DNA from: Symbiodinium natans
Taxonomy: Eukaryota; Sar; Dinophyceae; Suessiales; Symbiodiniaceae
Assembly: GCA_905221605.1 (NCBI GenBank)
Contig: CAJNDS010000592.1
Span: forward strand, 1-64,000
DNA length: 64,000 nt
Reading direction: 5' to 3'
Shown here: positions 47,400-59,302 of the stretch, in pieces
Numbering within the stretch: the stretch's first letter is position 1
Layout of the letters: each line of letters opens with the position of its first letter
Translations under genes and position numbers: made by a program
Notes under the pieces: generated by a model
What the model saw: only the letters and a program-made list of their open reading frames with translations
Database searches by the model: none
What the model was told of the DNA's origin: nothing

Positions 47400-49690
47400 C
47401 TCTTTGACCCTCGCCTGTAGGGTGCTGCTCGGACTGTGACGCCTGGTGGACTGCTTGGCCAAGAGCTAAACACACCTTGGTCAAGGAAGTGCTTGTGGAA
47501 TTCGCCGCAAAACACGTTACTTCTGGAGTTTTTCCACCCAGCAACAGGGGTTGTCAGAATTAAAGCACAGAGCTACGCAGGTCCGACTCGTATCCGAACA
47601 AGTCCGTCCATGCATGCAAAACCAGCAAGCCCGACAGCGAGCTACAGCACAAATGCGAAGAGCAAACAGGGAACTGTACCGGAAAGCAGCCTCAAGAGAA
47701 GGTTCAATACGCGGTCAAGTGGGTTGTTAGGATACGCTATCGCATTCACGCTGTTGCTGCCCAAGTCCTCCGTTTTGCCTTCTCAACGGACGCCCCTGAG
47801 AGTGGCTAGGGCGTAGTACACCGTTTGGCAAAACATGCTCAAGCTAGGGCAACTAGGGGTCCGACTTGAGCCTCTCTCTTTGTCTCTTATCCCTCCCTGT
47901 CCCATATTGCCTTGGTGTCAAAGCCCTGGTATCTTCTCAGGCTCCGGCTTGTGGCGCCTTTGGAGCCTTTGGAGCCCTTGGAGCCCTTGGAGCCGGCGGA
48001 GCCCGCGACCTGAAAAGACTCGTAAGTTACTGTGGTCTTGTGTTTGCAAAGCAAGCAGATAGCAATCGTATACTGCAGCACCCTCGATGCCAGCCCAAGG
48101 AGCAGATCTCAAGTATGAGATGAACAGACCCTGCGGGTTCTGCGTGTCTTGCCGAGGCTGGAAACCAGCCATGACGGCTCGGGCCTTACACGTGGGCACG
48201 GCGTTTGCCAAAGCGCAGCTACTCAGACTTCGCAGCTCTGGCACTGGCTTCCCTCCGCGACATGTCTAGGGCCAGTGGCTGAATTTGGAAAGTTGACGCA
48301 AAGTAGCTGCTCAGTCTGATGCACATCCGTGAGACGATTAGGCGCGGGACAATATCTGGTGGCTGCAGAAGCAGCTGCCTAAGATGACAAGGCTCTGTAC
48401 AGCAACCCTTCTCCGAAATCTGCAACCTGGATGAACCAAATTGTCCATGAATAGGGCTGACAAGACTCCGCAGACATTCGTCGTCTAAGCCGAAGTGCTC
48501 CATGAAGCTGGCAGGACACGAACGTCTGTTCCAAGCAGACACGTTTGATTTTTTTTTTTGGCGGAATCTTGCCTCATTGCTTCCACTTCCAGATCTGTCG
48601 AGGCGGAAGGCGGTGGGACTGCCCGCACCGGAGCAACCGCCGGGATACCTCAGAGTCAAATTTGAAAACTTGCCACACAGTATTCACCATATGCCGTGCA
48701 ACCACGAGAGGAACGAGCTGCATCACACCACAACTGCACGCACACAGATTTTGTCATGTTGCCCCTGCTCGCATCTGCCACAGACTTGAGGAAGCTGAGG
48801 AACAGATTCCTGCATGGTCCAACGCAGTTCTATCTCTTCATTAAGCAGTCCATGCAGTCACCCATGTTTCGAACAAAACGAAGGCTTACGAGTTGTTGCA
48901 TGCCGTGTGTTGTCGCTTGCAGCGCTGTGGACATCGATGTCGCTACTTGCTTGTGTCTTCTCCACGTAGTTAGCCTTCATGGTCCTGTTTGAAGGAACCC
49001 TGTTAGGGCTTCCCCCGCTCCTCAAACCGTTTAGGGTTCAAGCTTCAGGGCCCAGTGCTAATTCTAGCTTGGTTTCCGGGGCCCCCCCGGAAGTGCTCTG
49101 AGTCGAGACACGCAGGATGACAATCCACTGCATCTTATGAATTCATGCTGCGGTCCTTACGTTGCGCGTTGTAGCCTTCGGACTGAAGCTTGCCATTACG
49201 TCAGCGACCACCTGCGTTCCATGTGGCGCATGGCCGTGCTTCTTCCATGAACTGCCAAGAACATATCCTGGAACAGATGCTCCCTGCATCCTACCTGGAT
49301 TTGTTGCTACATGTTGCAAGGCTTGTTCAGCCTTCGAAAGAGGACCGGGGCTTTGTCTCTCAGAGCCGTGAGTGTGCTTCGCACACAAAGAAGCTAGGCC
49401 CAGCTAGGCGGCACAGCTTTGATTCTGCTTGATTCTGCAGATGCGCGTATCTTGGCCATCCAAGGATCCAAGGATTCCATGAGCGGGTCGAGGCAAGGCA
49501 GCGCGCCTCCCCCGATACCGACTGCAGATGACAGCAGCCTCTGCAACTCTTGAAAGTAACTCGAAAGTCTTGTGCTCGCCAGACCCCAGGTGTCAGAAGC
49601 GGGATGCAAGTGCCGCAGATCACATGCTGGGGTCGTGTTTGAGTCGCAGATCGCAGGCCTCGTTCGTTGAACATGTAGTTGAGCCACGGA
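47400..49690. other. no certain gene; weak coding-like segment near 48.3-48.5 kb
   Basis: On the minus strand about 48,505-48,290 reads MEHFGLDDECLRSLVS and later LQPPDIVPRLIVSRMCIRL, with ordinary protein composition but no family. The rest is featureless. Confidence 0.35.
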
Positions 49691-49692
49691 TT

Positions 49693-50602
49693 TCACAGCT
49701 CAAGCATGCCTTGCTTCCGCAACAGCTGAGCAAGTTCATCAAAGCCCCTTCGCTTTGCCACTTTCCAGGCGGGCCCTTCATCACCAAGTGAGGATATGTC
49801 AGCACGCTGCTTTAGCAAGCTCAGTGCCGTTGCCATGTCACCATGCTGTGCTGCAATGTGCAAGGGCTGGTTGTTTCTAGCGTCACGAGCATGGAGAGAC
49901 GCTCTGTGCTTCAGCAGCAGCTCGGTCGTATTTCGACAACCAGACATAACAGCTGCATGAAGCACAGAAGCCCCCGATGTACTCCTTTGTAAGATATCTG
50001 CCCTCCGTTTGAGGAGCAAGCTCAGCACTATTGCATGGCCTTGCCGGGCAGCAAGATGCATAGGCTGCTCCATGTCTCGGTTTGCTACCGAGAGCTCAGA
50101 ACCTGTGCGGAGGAGATATTGTGCAACCGGCGCATGCCCTCGCTCTGAGGCAGCATGCAGTGGAGTGTGCCCACTGTAGTCGCTTGTGTCGATGGCACTG
50201 GAGGGGCTCAGGTACATCGAAACCAAAGCCTTCAGCGCTCCCAGTTGACCTCCGGCTGCCGCGGTGTGGAGCCCCACACGGCCCTCGGCATCGGCCATTG
50301 TGAGCTCTGCTCCTGCACACTGTTCAACACAGCTGAATAGTTGCGGAGGGCCCTGAAGCTTACGTGTCTTAAAAACAAAAGCCAAAAGCAAAACTCTGAC
50401 GGATTTTGTTGTGGGGTCTCCAAGGCTCCAAGGTGCTTGAGGAGCTGGAGGACTCTGGTGTGGCCGTTCTGCGCCGCATTTCTCAGGGCATTGCCAAGGA
50501 TGACAGCACGCTGGCTCTGCAACAGGGGGCCCGTTTGCTGGGCCAAGAGCTCAACAACTCCAGTGTGCCCCAAGAAAGCAGCAATCTCCAGCGCAATAAA
50601 TC
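49693..50602 (-). CDS. ankyrin-repeat protein, two 3' exons
   Basis: Exon 1 runs 50,602 to 50,429 (174 nt) and exon 2 runs 50,312 to 49,693, ending in a stop after KQGMLEL. Both begin after AG|GA in phase 1. The 116-nt intron has a GA donor and CAG acceptor, a class known in dinoflagellates. Joining them gives LLKHLGAELTMADAEGR, an unbroken ankyrin repeat. About eight repeats are visible, with helix signatures such as TPLHAASERGH, PMHLAARQGH and PLHIAAQHGD; the last repeat is degenerate. Ankyrin repeats mediate protein-protein binding; no catalytic domain is seen, so the partner is unknown. The 5' end is missing: upstream of 50,603 an in-frame stop marks another intron and I could not find the preceding exon. 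Confidence 0.85.
50313..50428 (-). other. GA-AG intron of the ankyrin gene
   Basis: 116 nt, starting GAGCC after ...CTTG and ending TGTGCAG before GAGCAG. The word GGAGC occurs at both junctions, as in introner-like insertions that duplicate AGG-type targets. Placement is fixed by ankyrin continuity, not by a canonical GT. Confidence 0.65.
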
Positions 50603-50784
50603 CTTGTCACACACAAGCGAATCGGCGTGATCCGACGCGATGGAGATCATGAAACTCTACCAATGCATTCTCACAGGTTAGAACATGTACTCTTGGTCAG
50701 CTCCAACTTTCTCCCACCCCAGCATCAGGTACTGGTGGCAAGGCGGCATCTGAGGAGGTTTGAGAAACATGGACGGAGAGAGAG

Positions 50785-50850
50785 GGAGCGAGAGAAAGAG
50801 CGAGCGAGCGAGAGAGCGAGAGAGCGAGAGAGAGAGAGAGAGAGAGAAAA
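50785..50850 (+). repeat. GA/GAGC microsatellite
   Basis: GAGA and GAGC units between the ankyrin gene and the sequence upstream of it. Confidence 0.9.
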
Positions 50851-50869
50851 CAAAACACAGAACTAACAC

Positions 50870-52530
50870 ATCGAGAGAACGGAAGATTGGATGGCCTTCA
50901 ACACGCGCGTTCTGGAATGTTTTGGACGAACAGGCGTGCGGCAGCGGCAGATGCGCCAGCAGAGCCGGCCGTGAACTTGTTCAACATGTCAAGGATCAGC
51001 ACCAGCAACGTCGATACATTTCGCCGCTCTTAGACAATGGGGCCCGGAATCATAACAATCTGACTACTAGCCAACACTGCGGCCCAGGTGCGCACGGTCT
51101 CTGAGTAAGCCTCTTCGGAAGCAAAGCCCAAAGACAGTAGCCTCTGCACCTGTCACTTGCGCAGCAGTCGGTGAAGTACGTATGGCGTGGAGTGCTGAAA
51201 CCCTGCCTTTGCTACATCCCCACTCTCAGCTGCTGCATGAATGGGCGATGTTGTGCCTGCTGCTTCGCAGAGAGCGGGAGACTTCAAGATCCAGGATACA
51301 GCACTGCACGCATAGACGCACGCACACACACACACAATCGCACTCCGGCATGGAAACTCCATAGGTGCAATGTTATTCCGTCATTGTTTCAAGTTCCAAC
51401 TGCTTGGAGTGTTCGGTTCTGCGCACTTGTTCGTTCGAGTAAGAACAGCAAGTCCAGGCACGGACAAAAAGGAGCAACATATCATCATGTATCATGAGCA
51501 GTATCATCGCCACAACCAGCACCACAGCCACGACTGCCGGTCCGCAATCCCTGCGAACTTTTGGCATGTGGTGAAAGTTGGCGAAAGATGAGGGGTAACA
51601 GCTTCACCTGAAAGATGAGAGTCGAAAAACGACGACAGCTTCGGGGATGGGGGAGGGAGCTGGTGGGATGGAAAGAGAGGACTTTCGTGCCACTGGGCTC
51701 TGAGCCGACGTGAGTTCCAAGGGGGCCGTCGACTCAGCGTGCTTACAACTTTTATCAAAAAGCTTTCGGAACCTTGTGACACCTGGAAACTTGGGGCTTT
51801 CACACATCTTCACACATACGAGGATGCTGCAAGGGAGAAGAAGGCTGGTGCGATCAAGGCTCAGTAGCCGACCGCGTGACCTGCACAAAGCCGAAGACTA
51901 GAAAACCTTTGAGGAAAAGAGCGCCCTTGATCCGCCCTATACTTGTTCAAAGAGTGAGAGCGGCCTGTTGATTCCTCAAGGAATGTTGCCGCATGCTTCA
52001 TAAGCCTCACAATGCAAACTGCCACTCTGAAGGAGGGACGATGGGGACGCCAGATCACAACATTCCATGCGCCAAATTCACGTCAAACCTACGACAAAAC
52101 TTGTCTAAAATAAATAAATAATTGCATAGATACATGATAATATAAATAAGAAAGTAATACAGAAGTACTACATATATAATGAAAATCTAAGGGCGCCTTC
52201 TGGCGGTTGGTTGCTGGAGACCCAGGGAACGCTGCAAAGCGGCTGCGAAGGCTGCACGTGTCGGGCGGCCCTCGCAAAAAATCACAGGAGATCCCAAAAA
52301 GATCTCTGCACTTCACACAACGATTCACACAGTTCAGTTCATCCTCGAAACAGTTCAACTCCCTCCAGTTATCTCGAGTCAGCTGTTCATGGCGTTGTGC
52401 GATTTGTGTCCGCCTCCCTCTTCTTGAGCATCCTCGTCACAGCTCGTACGTCCCCCAGGCTTGAGGCCATCACCTGAGTGCAGCAAAAACCAAAGATTTC
52501 CGGTCAAGTGCGAGCTTGGGAGCACAGTGT
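50870..52530. other. no gene recognised
   Basis: AT-rich at 52,100-52,190. Short frames on both strands without domains. Confidence 0.45.
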
Positions 52531-52538
52531 TAGCTGCA

Positions 52539-53076
52539 CTAGCTGATCCGCATTGAACGAAAAGTCACGAGCGGCGGCCAATTTGCGTTGCTGCCCTGGG
52601 ATCCCAAACCCCACACAAAGCTGTCGAGATTGCAGGTGGCATGGAAGGCATCATCTGGGAAGTACCTTGGGCGCGTTGTTACAGAGCAATGGGTTGAACA
52701 AATGTGTCACCGCTCTAACAGTACGAATCTGGACGGGGCGCACTACCTCTCCAGGATGCTGCACACAGAACTGATATCCCGAAGGAATGCTCGATTCGAT
52801 GTGTTGGCAGGGATTCCGGCGAGCAAACGTTGCTGTGCCATTCGAGACTGGCTCCTCGCTGATCCACCAACCCTTGCGGCCATGTAGTAAAAGAAGCCAT
52901 GTCTCCTCATGCTGATGCATGCTGGAGCCTGTGCCCTTGGCACCCAGCGTAAGGATTGGGAATGCCAGTTCCTGCTGCAGCTGATCCGGCAGCACCCCAA
53001 ACCTGGAGCGCCACACCGAGCGGCTCAAATTGCCCGCGAACCCGTGCTCGAATCCAAGCTCCTGCCCTCCTCGCAC
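52539..53076 (-). CDS. JmjC/cupin-like protein, two 3' exons
   Basis: Exon 1 (down to 52,742) reads FPILTLGAKGTGSSMHQHEE, then LLLLHGRKGWWI and CVQHPGEVV. Exon 2 (52,665-52,539) reads YFPDDAFHATCNLDSF, ends SMRIS and stops at TAG. The 76-nt intron has a GC donor (52,741) and AAG acceptor, and restores phase to give PGEVVYFPDDAFHATCNL. The pattern (metal-binding H near GS, then L..GRK.W, then PGE, then a second H before N-L) is that of JmjC-type 2-oxoglutarate oxygenases, which hydroxylate or demethylate proteins. Here the first ligand pair is H-Q-H instead of the usual H-x-D/E, so activity is uncertain. No start is visible: the frame opens at GTG (53,074-53,076), and a CCAG acceptor lies just before FGVLPDQL, so 5' exons are missing. 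Confidence 0.72.
52666..52741 (-). other. GC-AG intron of the JmjC-like gene
   Basis: 76 nt, beginning GCGCCCCG and ending GCGCCCAAG. GCGCCC stands near both ends. Supported by recovery of the JmjC C-terminal motif across the join. Confidence 0.6.
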
Positions 53077-53269
53077 GAGAACAAGAGATCATGCTGAGAT
53101 ACCGCTAAGCACCTCAAGGATACCTCAGCCTCATCCTACAGCTCACCCTACGGACTGGTCAACCTGTTGGCTGGCGGATGTAGCGGCTCAATGATCTCCA
53201 CTCCTGGCAGTCTACAACGGCCCTAGGGAAACCCGGGTGAACAGCATTCAAACCGGACGTCTTTGATGT

Positions 53270-53297
53270 GGGGGGGGGGGGGGGGGGGGGGGGGGGG
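53270..53297 (+). repeat. G28 homopolymer
   Basis: Twenty-eight uninterrupted G residues just upstream of the JmjC-like gene on its coding strand's complement. Strong G-quadruplex potential; length may be affected by sequencing. Confidence 0.95.
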
Positions 53298-53329
53298 AGC
53301 AATAGCACTCGTGGCACCTCTTTGCACCG

Positions 53330-53480
53330 AGTAGAACCCGATAACACCCGACTCAATTCCCGTCTTTTGCCGTTCGTTTTGTCCTTGGTCAGCCGGAAAT
53401 GTGTCGAACTTTCATCAATGCCAGGCTCCAGCTGCATCCGCAAGTTTCCAAACTGTCTGAGCATCCACTCCTGGTGGAGG
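53330..53480 (-). CDS. coding-like segment upstream of the JmjC-like gene
   Basis: Minus-strand frame reading FGNLRMQLEPGIDESSTHFR then LTKDKTNGKRRELSRVLSG. Composition is protein-like and the position fits an N-terminal exon of the JmjC-like gene, but no motif or clean splice pair confirms it. Confidence 0.25.
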
Positions 53481-53649
53481 CTTTGCACTGAGACATACCG
53501 AGAACAGGACATGGCAGAACTCTGAAGCAGTGTTGGCTGCGGTCTCCTGGTCCGCGTCGACCAGTGCATCTGAAACCTGCTTTGCAAGTGGAAACTGGCA
53601 TGCCCAATGCCCAAACCCGCACATCAGCAAATTTCATAAAAGGCACAGA

Positions 53650-55185
53650 ATTTCAAGTCTGTGGTGTGTGAGGTCGCGTCGCGACTTTCATCACACCAAA
53701 GCGTCACCCCAATCCCGGCACTGAAGTGCCAACCTCTGCCAGCCCATACTTGAACGACTTGAACGAACGTTGCAACGAGCATTTTGCTGAGGATTTTTTT
53801 GGCTGGAACGTATGTTGAGTCGTACTCGCTTCTTGCCGAAGCCCCGGTATCTACTGCATGTCGAAATACGCCGAACTTGCAATGTACATCTCTCGCTTGA
53901 ACACCCTTCCCTTGGCCCCCGTTCCTCCCAAGCAGATCCCGCTTCTCGGGCCCAATTTGTGCACCCTTCTTTGGCAAGCATCTGCTCACATCAGCACATG
54001 GAAATGCTTCAAGAATCAAAAAGAAACCATGCAGCCACGGGACGCCTGGAATGGAGTGGAGGAGCAGCGGCCTCTGCCCCGCAAGGCATAGCACTTGTAT
54101 GTACTTGTGCAATACTTGAAGAGTACAACTTGGAAGCTGCGTCACAAACGCATGTGGCGAAGGCGAGGCTTTTGTGGCTTTGTGATGTGCAGCCTTTGTA
54201 TTGGTACGAATCGTAATCCATTACATCTGCTGCTTCCACTACGCTCCGATGAGCAACATTAAGGACAGATCTCGGCCTCTTCTCGTTGCGAAGCTGCTTG
54301 CTGAAGCCTTCTCTGGAAACGTCCACACGCCGAAAGCCGCAGTCGCCCGTGACCTACCCATGGGCTCCCATCTTCAGCCCCTCTTATGTCAGCTTAAACT
54401 ATGTGGAGATCTGCAGAAGGTTTAGGGAGGATGCACAAGACGAAAACATGCTCTCAGGTAAAATGTGCTTGCAACAAGACCCGCGTGTCCCGTATCCCTG
54501 GCCTTCTGGAAGAGTGCCGCGCAAGCCCACGTCAACGGGGTGCTCCATGGCATTGTGCAGTGACATGCTGGGGCGTTCTCGCGATATGGCACACTGCGTT
54601 ACACCGGCAACCTACAAACGCGAGCCAAACCTTCAGGAGAGAATCATTCCGGACGGCAACTCTCGGGTCGCAGGCCAAGCAGGCAGTGCAGGCCCACGAG
54701 CCTGCGGTGGCTGCGCCAGAAGCTGCGCGATGCAGTCGTCATCCAGGCCCCAGGACTCCGCGAACCTCGTCTCCGCAATGTGGTCTGAGAGGACTCAACT
54801 GCAGTGCCCAACATAATCCGAGCAGCTTGATGGCCTCTTCTTGCAACTGTGCTGCAGCATTCTGGGCCTTGTAGCCGCGACGATTTCGTTTGCAAATGAC
54901 TTCAAATCCTGCATCGTGCAATGCTATTGCTATGCTTTTCTCACCCCGGGCCAAGTTGCAATGCTTGGCATGGCCGGCATGGCCGGCATAGTCGGCATGG
55001 CCAGCGATTTTGCTTCTTTGCCACGGCCCTTCGTGCCCTTCGGGATGCCTTTGGAGATGCCTCTGGGAATGCCCTTCCATTGCATCTGCGCTGGCGCTGC
55101 CAGCGCTGCCGGCGCTCCCGCCGCTGCTTGCTGAATGGAGCGCACGTAGCCCATCTCAGCTGGTCTTGCAACACGAACGACTCTG
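53650..55185. other. no certain gene; possible minus-strand exons at 54.7-54.9 kb
   Basis: Around 54,905-54,800 the minus strand follows a GATGCAG acceptor and reads FEVICKRNRRGYKAQNAAAQ, then LQEEAIKLLG; an alternative frame is also open. At 54,960-55,010 the word CATGGCCGG repeats. No family recognised. Confidence 0.3.
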
Positions 55186-55192
55186 AGCTGCC

Positions 55193-55345
55193 TCTAACAC
55201 GTGAATCTCGATGAGCAGTTGCTTGTAAACCGGGGGACAAAAAGTCCGGAAACATTTTTCGTTCCAGGCTTGGGCTCGAAGCCATTGATGACAGTTTGCC
55301 TCCTCAGCGAAGTCATTGACAACTTTCTGGCTATTCCCATACACC
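55193..55345 (-). CDS. coding-like exon, hypothetical protein
   Basis: Follows a TTCTGCAG acceptor and reads SVYGNSQKVVNDFAEEANCH, then QWLRAQAWNEKCFRTFCPP, then VYKQLLIEIHVLEAA. Rich in Trp, Cys and charged residues, unlike the surrounding translations. No family recognised; limits are approximate. Confidence 0.35.
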
Positions 55346-55626
55346 GACTGCAGAACGTATCGATCCAATTATGTGCATAGTGCATCCGTTCAGATGGTCT
55401 GCCAGCATATCCCAGCCCAATGCCGCCAAGCAGCGTGTCAACGTCCAGCTCGAGCAGTTTTATCAGACACGCCTTTCAGGTCTGGGCTTCTACGCTCAAC
55501 AGGCCCAAAGCTGTGAGGCTGAGTAGGATCACCGAGCAGAGCTTCAGGCAAAGGCATGCACAGGGCCCCAAGGATCAATCTAAGTTTAGAAATGCTGCCA
55601 GTAAAAGCTTTTGTCCTGCATAGAAC

Positions 55627-55758
55627 CAACAAAGGATTGGTGGATGCTCTCGGGTCTGGTCTTCTCCCTGAGCCTCATCCAACCCTTGACCTTCGCACCA
55701 TTCGTAGCAAAGATCGTCCATGACCTCATGTGCAAGGATGTGGTCAACAGTCAGTCCC
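55627..55758 (-). CDS. DA1-like zinc metallopeptidase fragment, HExxH changed to HExxD
   Basis: From 55,758 to 55,716 the minus strand reads GLTVDHILAHEVMD. From 55,684 it resumes in another frame as GWMRLREKTRPESIHQSFV and meets a GT donor at 55,626. Together they resemble the core of the DA1-like peptidase family, where ILAHE-x-MH-x-WLRL carries the zinc site HExxH. Here the second zinc histidine is Asp (GAC; His would be CAC). The two parts are only 31 nt apart, with a GA donor and AAG acceptor, very short for an intron, so a frameshifted pseudogene is equally likely. The downstream VEEG region of the family was not found. Confidence 0.4.
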
Positions 55759-55769
55759 CTTAGAACGCG

Positions 55770-58540
55770 TTGGATAGGTCGCGAATCCGTTGCTACACAC
55801 AGCAGCAAACAAACGTTCAAGAGCATCGTCGAGATGCGGGCAATGTAGGCACAGACAGGCGAGACTAACTGCCGAAACCTCCAACTGATGCCAAGCAAGA
55901 AAGATACTGAGCCGTGCTGCTGTCACACCTGCGGGTTTCCGCAGCACATGGCGCAATTTGCGCTCCAAGATGTGTTAAAGCATGTGCTAAAGCAAGGGCA
56001 GCTGCTATCGAACCTCTGGATGCCATGACATAGTACATATAGGTATTTGAGGCAACGGCTTTGTCTTCTGTCCTTGAACCCTTTGTTGGATTCTGAAACT
56101 CCAGGTTGCTGGCACCGATGACTTACTGGATTGGACTACTTCACTACTGACCGATCATGACGCGGTGCCTTTCAATCAAGGTTGCTTGAGCAGCACCTTG
56201 CGAAGTCAGTATCGACAAAGATCGGCAAGTTCACTTTAAGTGCAAGCAGGCTACAGTGGCTACAGGAAAAGCCGCAAACTTGGCCTTGCCACTGACCCTT
56301 GTCACTGACACTGCCACCGTCTCGATGCCATGACCAATGGCACTCACAAACAGTTTGCACCTGCGTGGGGCTAGCTCGAGAATCACGGTCAGGAAGCGGC
56401 TGCAGCGATATCCCATCCTCCTGCAATGCAATTTCTGTTGCGGCGTTTGCTGTGCCTAGCTTTGGCAGAATCTCAAGCCTGCGTGTCTGTGTCACTTCCC
56501 TTTGCAGCGGCAGCCTCCAGTCAAGCAGCGTTTGGCACGTCCTCTCCTGCAGGGCCGTATTGACCTGCAAGATGCAAAGGATGATGCTCTGAGCTCGTGA
56601 ATGCCTTCTGTGGCCAAGGGGTGTCTGGGCGCCCCAAGCACTGGAGCTCAGCCTCGATCTGTGATGACATGAAGACTGCGCTGAAGAGATGGTCCTGCCA
56701 TGCTCAGGCTTGGGCAGCGCACTCTATCAAACCACAGTTCTCTTTCTTTCTCCTAAAGAGCTCGTGTCCTTGGTCCAGTTGATGGGAACAGCCAGCTCCT
56801 GACACTTCCGGGCGAGGCTCCAGCAATACACGCAAGTCTGTAGCACATGAGCACGCCATTGCACACCTGAGAGCCCCCTACAGATGCCTCGTCTGCTGCC
56901 TCTTTCTTGTCAATTGCATTCATGGCTTTGACGTTCAGTTTCAGACGCTGTGTGGCTCCACTGTCCTCCGGGCGGCCACGAATGTGGTCCAGGCGAGGTT
57001 GCAGAAGCCGCAGCAGTTGTTCGGACCCTGCACAGATTTATCACATTTGCCCATCTGCAATCTCAATCGGAACAAGCCAACCAGCCCGCTGCTCTTGTTG
57101 CGAAATGATTCCAGTATGAAAGTTTTATAAACTTTTGTTACACATCAACGGCTCCTTTGGAGGCTCTCTTCAATGAGCCATTGTTCCGCTATAACTTCTG
57201 CGAGTGCTTCCTAATGTCTGGCGATGTCCACAAACAAAACTTACGGCACGACTTCAGTTGTCGACTTGTGTCCTGGGACCTTCGTCCCAAAGTACACGCG
57301 GCCGCGATGCAACTTTACATCAACAACTCCGTCCGTGGCAACACCCCTCGCAACGTGAATGAAGGGCCAACTGTCGAGGATTGCACTGACATGAGCAAAG
57401 CGAGGTCCATGCTTTAAGACAGATCTTGCCCCGTCGTCGAAGCAGAGCTATTCTAGCTTGGGCCAACTCAGGTATCCGTGCGTTGCCAGGGGCGCGCGAC
57501 TCAAGACTGGGGGCCTTCTTGAGCCACGCGCTCGGCTTGCCCAAAAGTTTGGAGGGCTGAGTCGGTGGCCAGCACCTGAGCGTATGCTGTCATGGAGGTG
57601 TCAACACCCTGGGGGGAACTTGCTGTCGCAAAATCGATCTCTTCCCCTCCATGTCTCCTCTCCATGTCCCCTGCACCAAGGTGTCAGTCTCCCTCCATGG
57701 TTGTTCACTGCTGGGGCATGAACCCACGTGATCTCGTTGCCGTACTTCGCACCACCGAGGGCCTCTTCCAGCGCCTAGCCAAGCAACGATCCACACTTTG
57801 GCGATCCTGGACCATTCCACATCGTTCCCTGCTTGCATGTTCCGTGTTCACCGGCCCCCGGAATCAAGATGATCAAGGAAGCTTTCTCAGGGACCTCAAA
57901 GGCCGCATCGCTGTCATCTCTTGCCTGGTAGGTGCACGTAACAGGCACTTCAAGTGGGACTTCAGTGCAGGTCTGTGCAGACCCCAGGCCATTCGGACTA
58001 GGAATGGGTGGTTGACCGTTAAATCTGTTAGCATTTTTGTGTAGTCTTTTTGTGGCACTCCTTGTGGCAAGATGCCTGTCGCAAGACCGTCACGTCAGCC
58101 AGGGCGGCCAGCGGTGTGCAGTCGAAGAAGCCCAAACTTCGGAAAGTCCTTCAGCGTTGTCACAAGCGCTGTCACAGAAGAACCTCAAAACACTCATTAC
58201 ATCCGCTTTTGTTGGCAATCAGTTTAACTCAGCTATATTCAGGTGGCACTCAACACAAGGGTTTCTCTGTTTGAAGTGCAGGTCGTCCTTGGATCCGAGG
58301 ATGGGCGGCAGTATACGTAGAAGAGTGGAGGAAGGGGCATAGTACCTGGGCCATGACCCCACCTTTTCACTGGAAACAGAAGGCCGTGTCAAATGCCCGC
58401 ATTGCCGCAAGCCTTTGTCTCGGTTTTGAGGATTTTGGCCGCTGGTGTGTCGGTCGGTGACGACATCTCGTTCTTGGCGTTGAGAAAGCGAATGTACTGG
58501 TAGATGCTGGAAGATGATGACGTGTTGGTGGTTTCAGAAG
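55770..58540. other. no certain gene; weak minus-strand exon near 56.4-56.57 kb
   Basis: About 56,570-56,400 minus reads TLLDWRLPLQREVTQTRRLE then ILPKLGTANAATEIALQED, with protein-like composition but no family. The remainder has short domain-free frames. Confidence 0.3.
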
Positions 58541-58542
58541 AT

Positions 58543-58604
58543 GACAACAGAAAACTTCCACCCTACCAATACTGACAACAGAAAACTTCCACCCTACCAA
58601 TACT
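58543..58604. repeat. 31-bp perfect tandem duplication
   Basis: A 31-bp unit beginning GACAACAGAAAACTTCCACC occurs at 58,543-58,573 and again at 58,574-58,604 without differences. Confidence 0.95.
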
Positions 58605-58769
58605 ATCCAATACTTGTGCGAGAACTTCGGAATGCATGGTTTTACATGGTTTGCAAGTCACAGCATGGTGAAAACATTGCGAGTCATTGGGAATACGCCG
58701 GTGACGGCTTCAGCTGGCCACAGATGGCTGCTAGAGTTGGAATCAATCGGCCATTTATCTCCTCTCTCA

Positions 58770-58965
58770 TCTCTCACTCTCATTTGTCTTCTTCTTCTTC
58801 CTGATTCTCTCATGTTTCTCTCTCGCTCTCTCGTCTGATCTCCCTCTCGTTTCCCTTGACCATTTCCCTTTCATGTTTACTCTCTCATCTCTCTCATTCC
58901 CTCTCATACTCCCTTCTCATCTCTCTATCTCCCGCTCGCACACTCTTGCTCTCTCATTAGCATCA
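58770..58965 (+). repeat. CTCTCAT-type pyrimidine-rich tract
   Basis: TCTCTCATCTCTC, CTTCTTCTTC and CCCTCTC words over about 200 bp. Confidence 0.85.
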
Positions 58966-59302
58966 TTAGCCTCTCTGCAGTTCTCTCAGTTGCGCCGCAG
59001 ATGACAATGATGCCGTGCTCTTGCTGCGCTTCGGCCGACAACAATCGGGGAGCAGACTCAGCCCAGCATACGCTAGGCGTAGGTGAAGGAAGCCCTGCGG
59101 CACGTGGCCACATTGTGATGCGCAGCACGAATTCCAATAGAAAAGATATCGACCTTTCCCAACAAATGCGGTGGCACACAGACTTTCATCGAAGGCAGGC
59201 CTCGAACACCAAGAAGTCTTGCAGGAAAAATGGGTTGCCCACCTGAGCAATCGACGTGAGATGGCGATTCTCTTCGCATCTCCCTGTCAAAAACCAAAAT
59301 TC

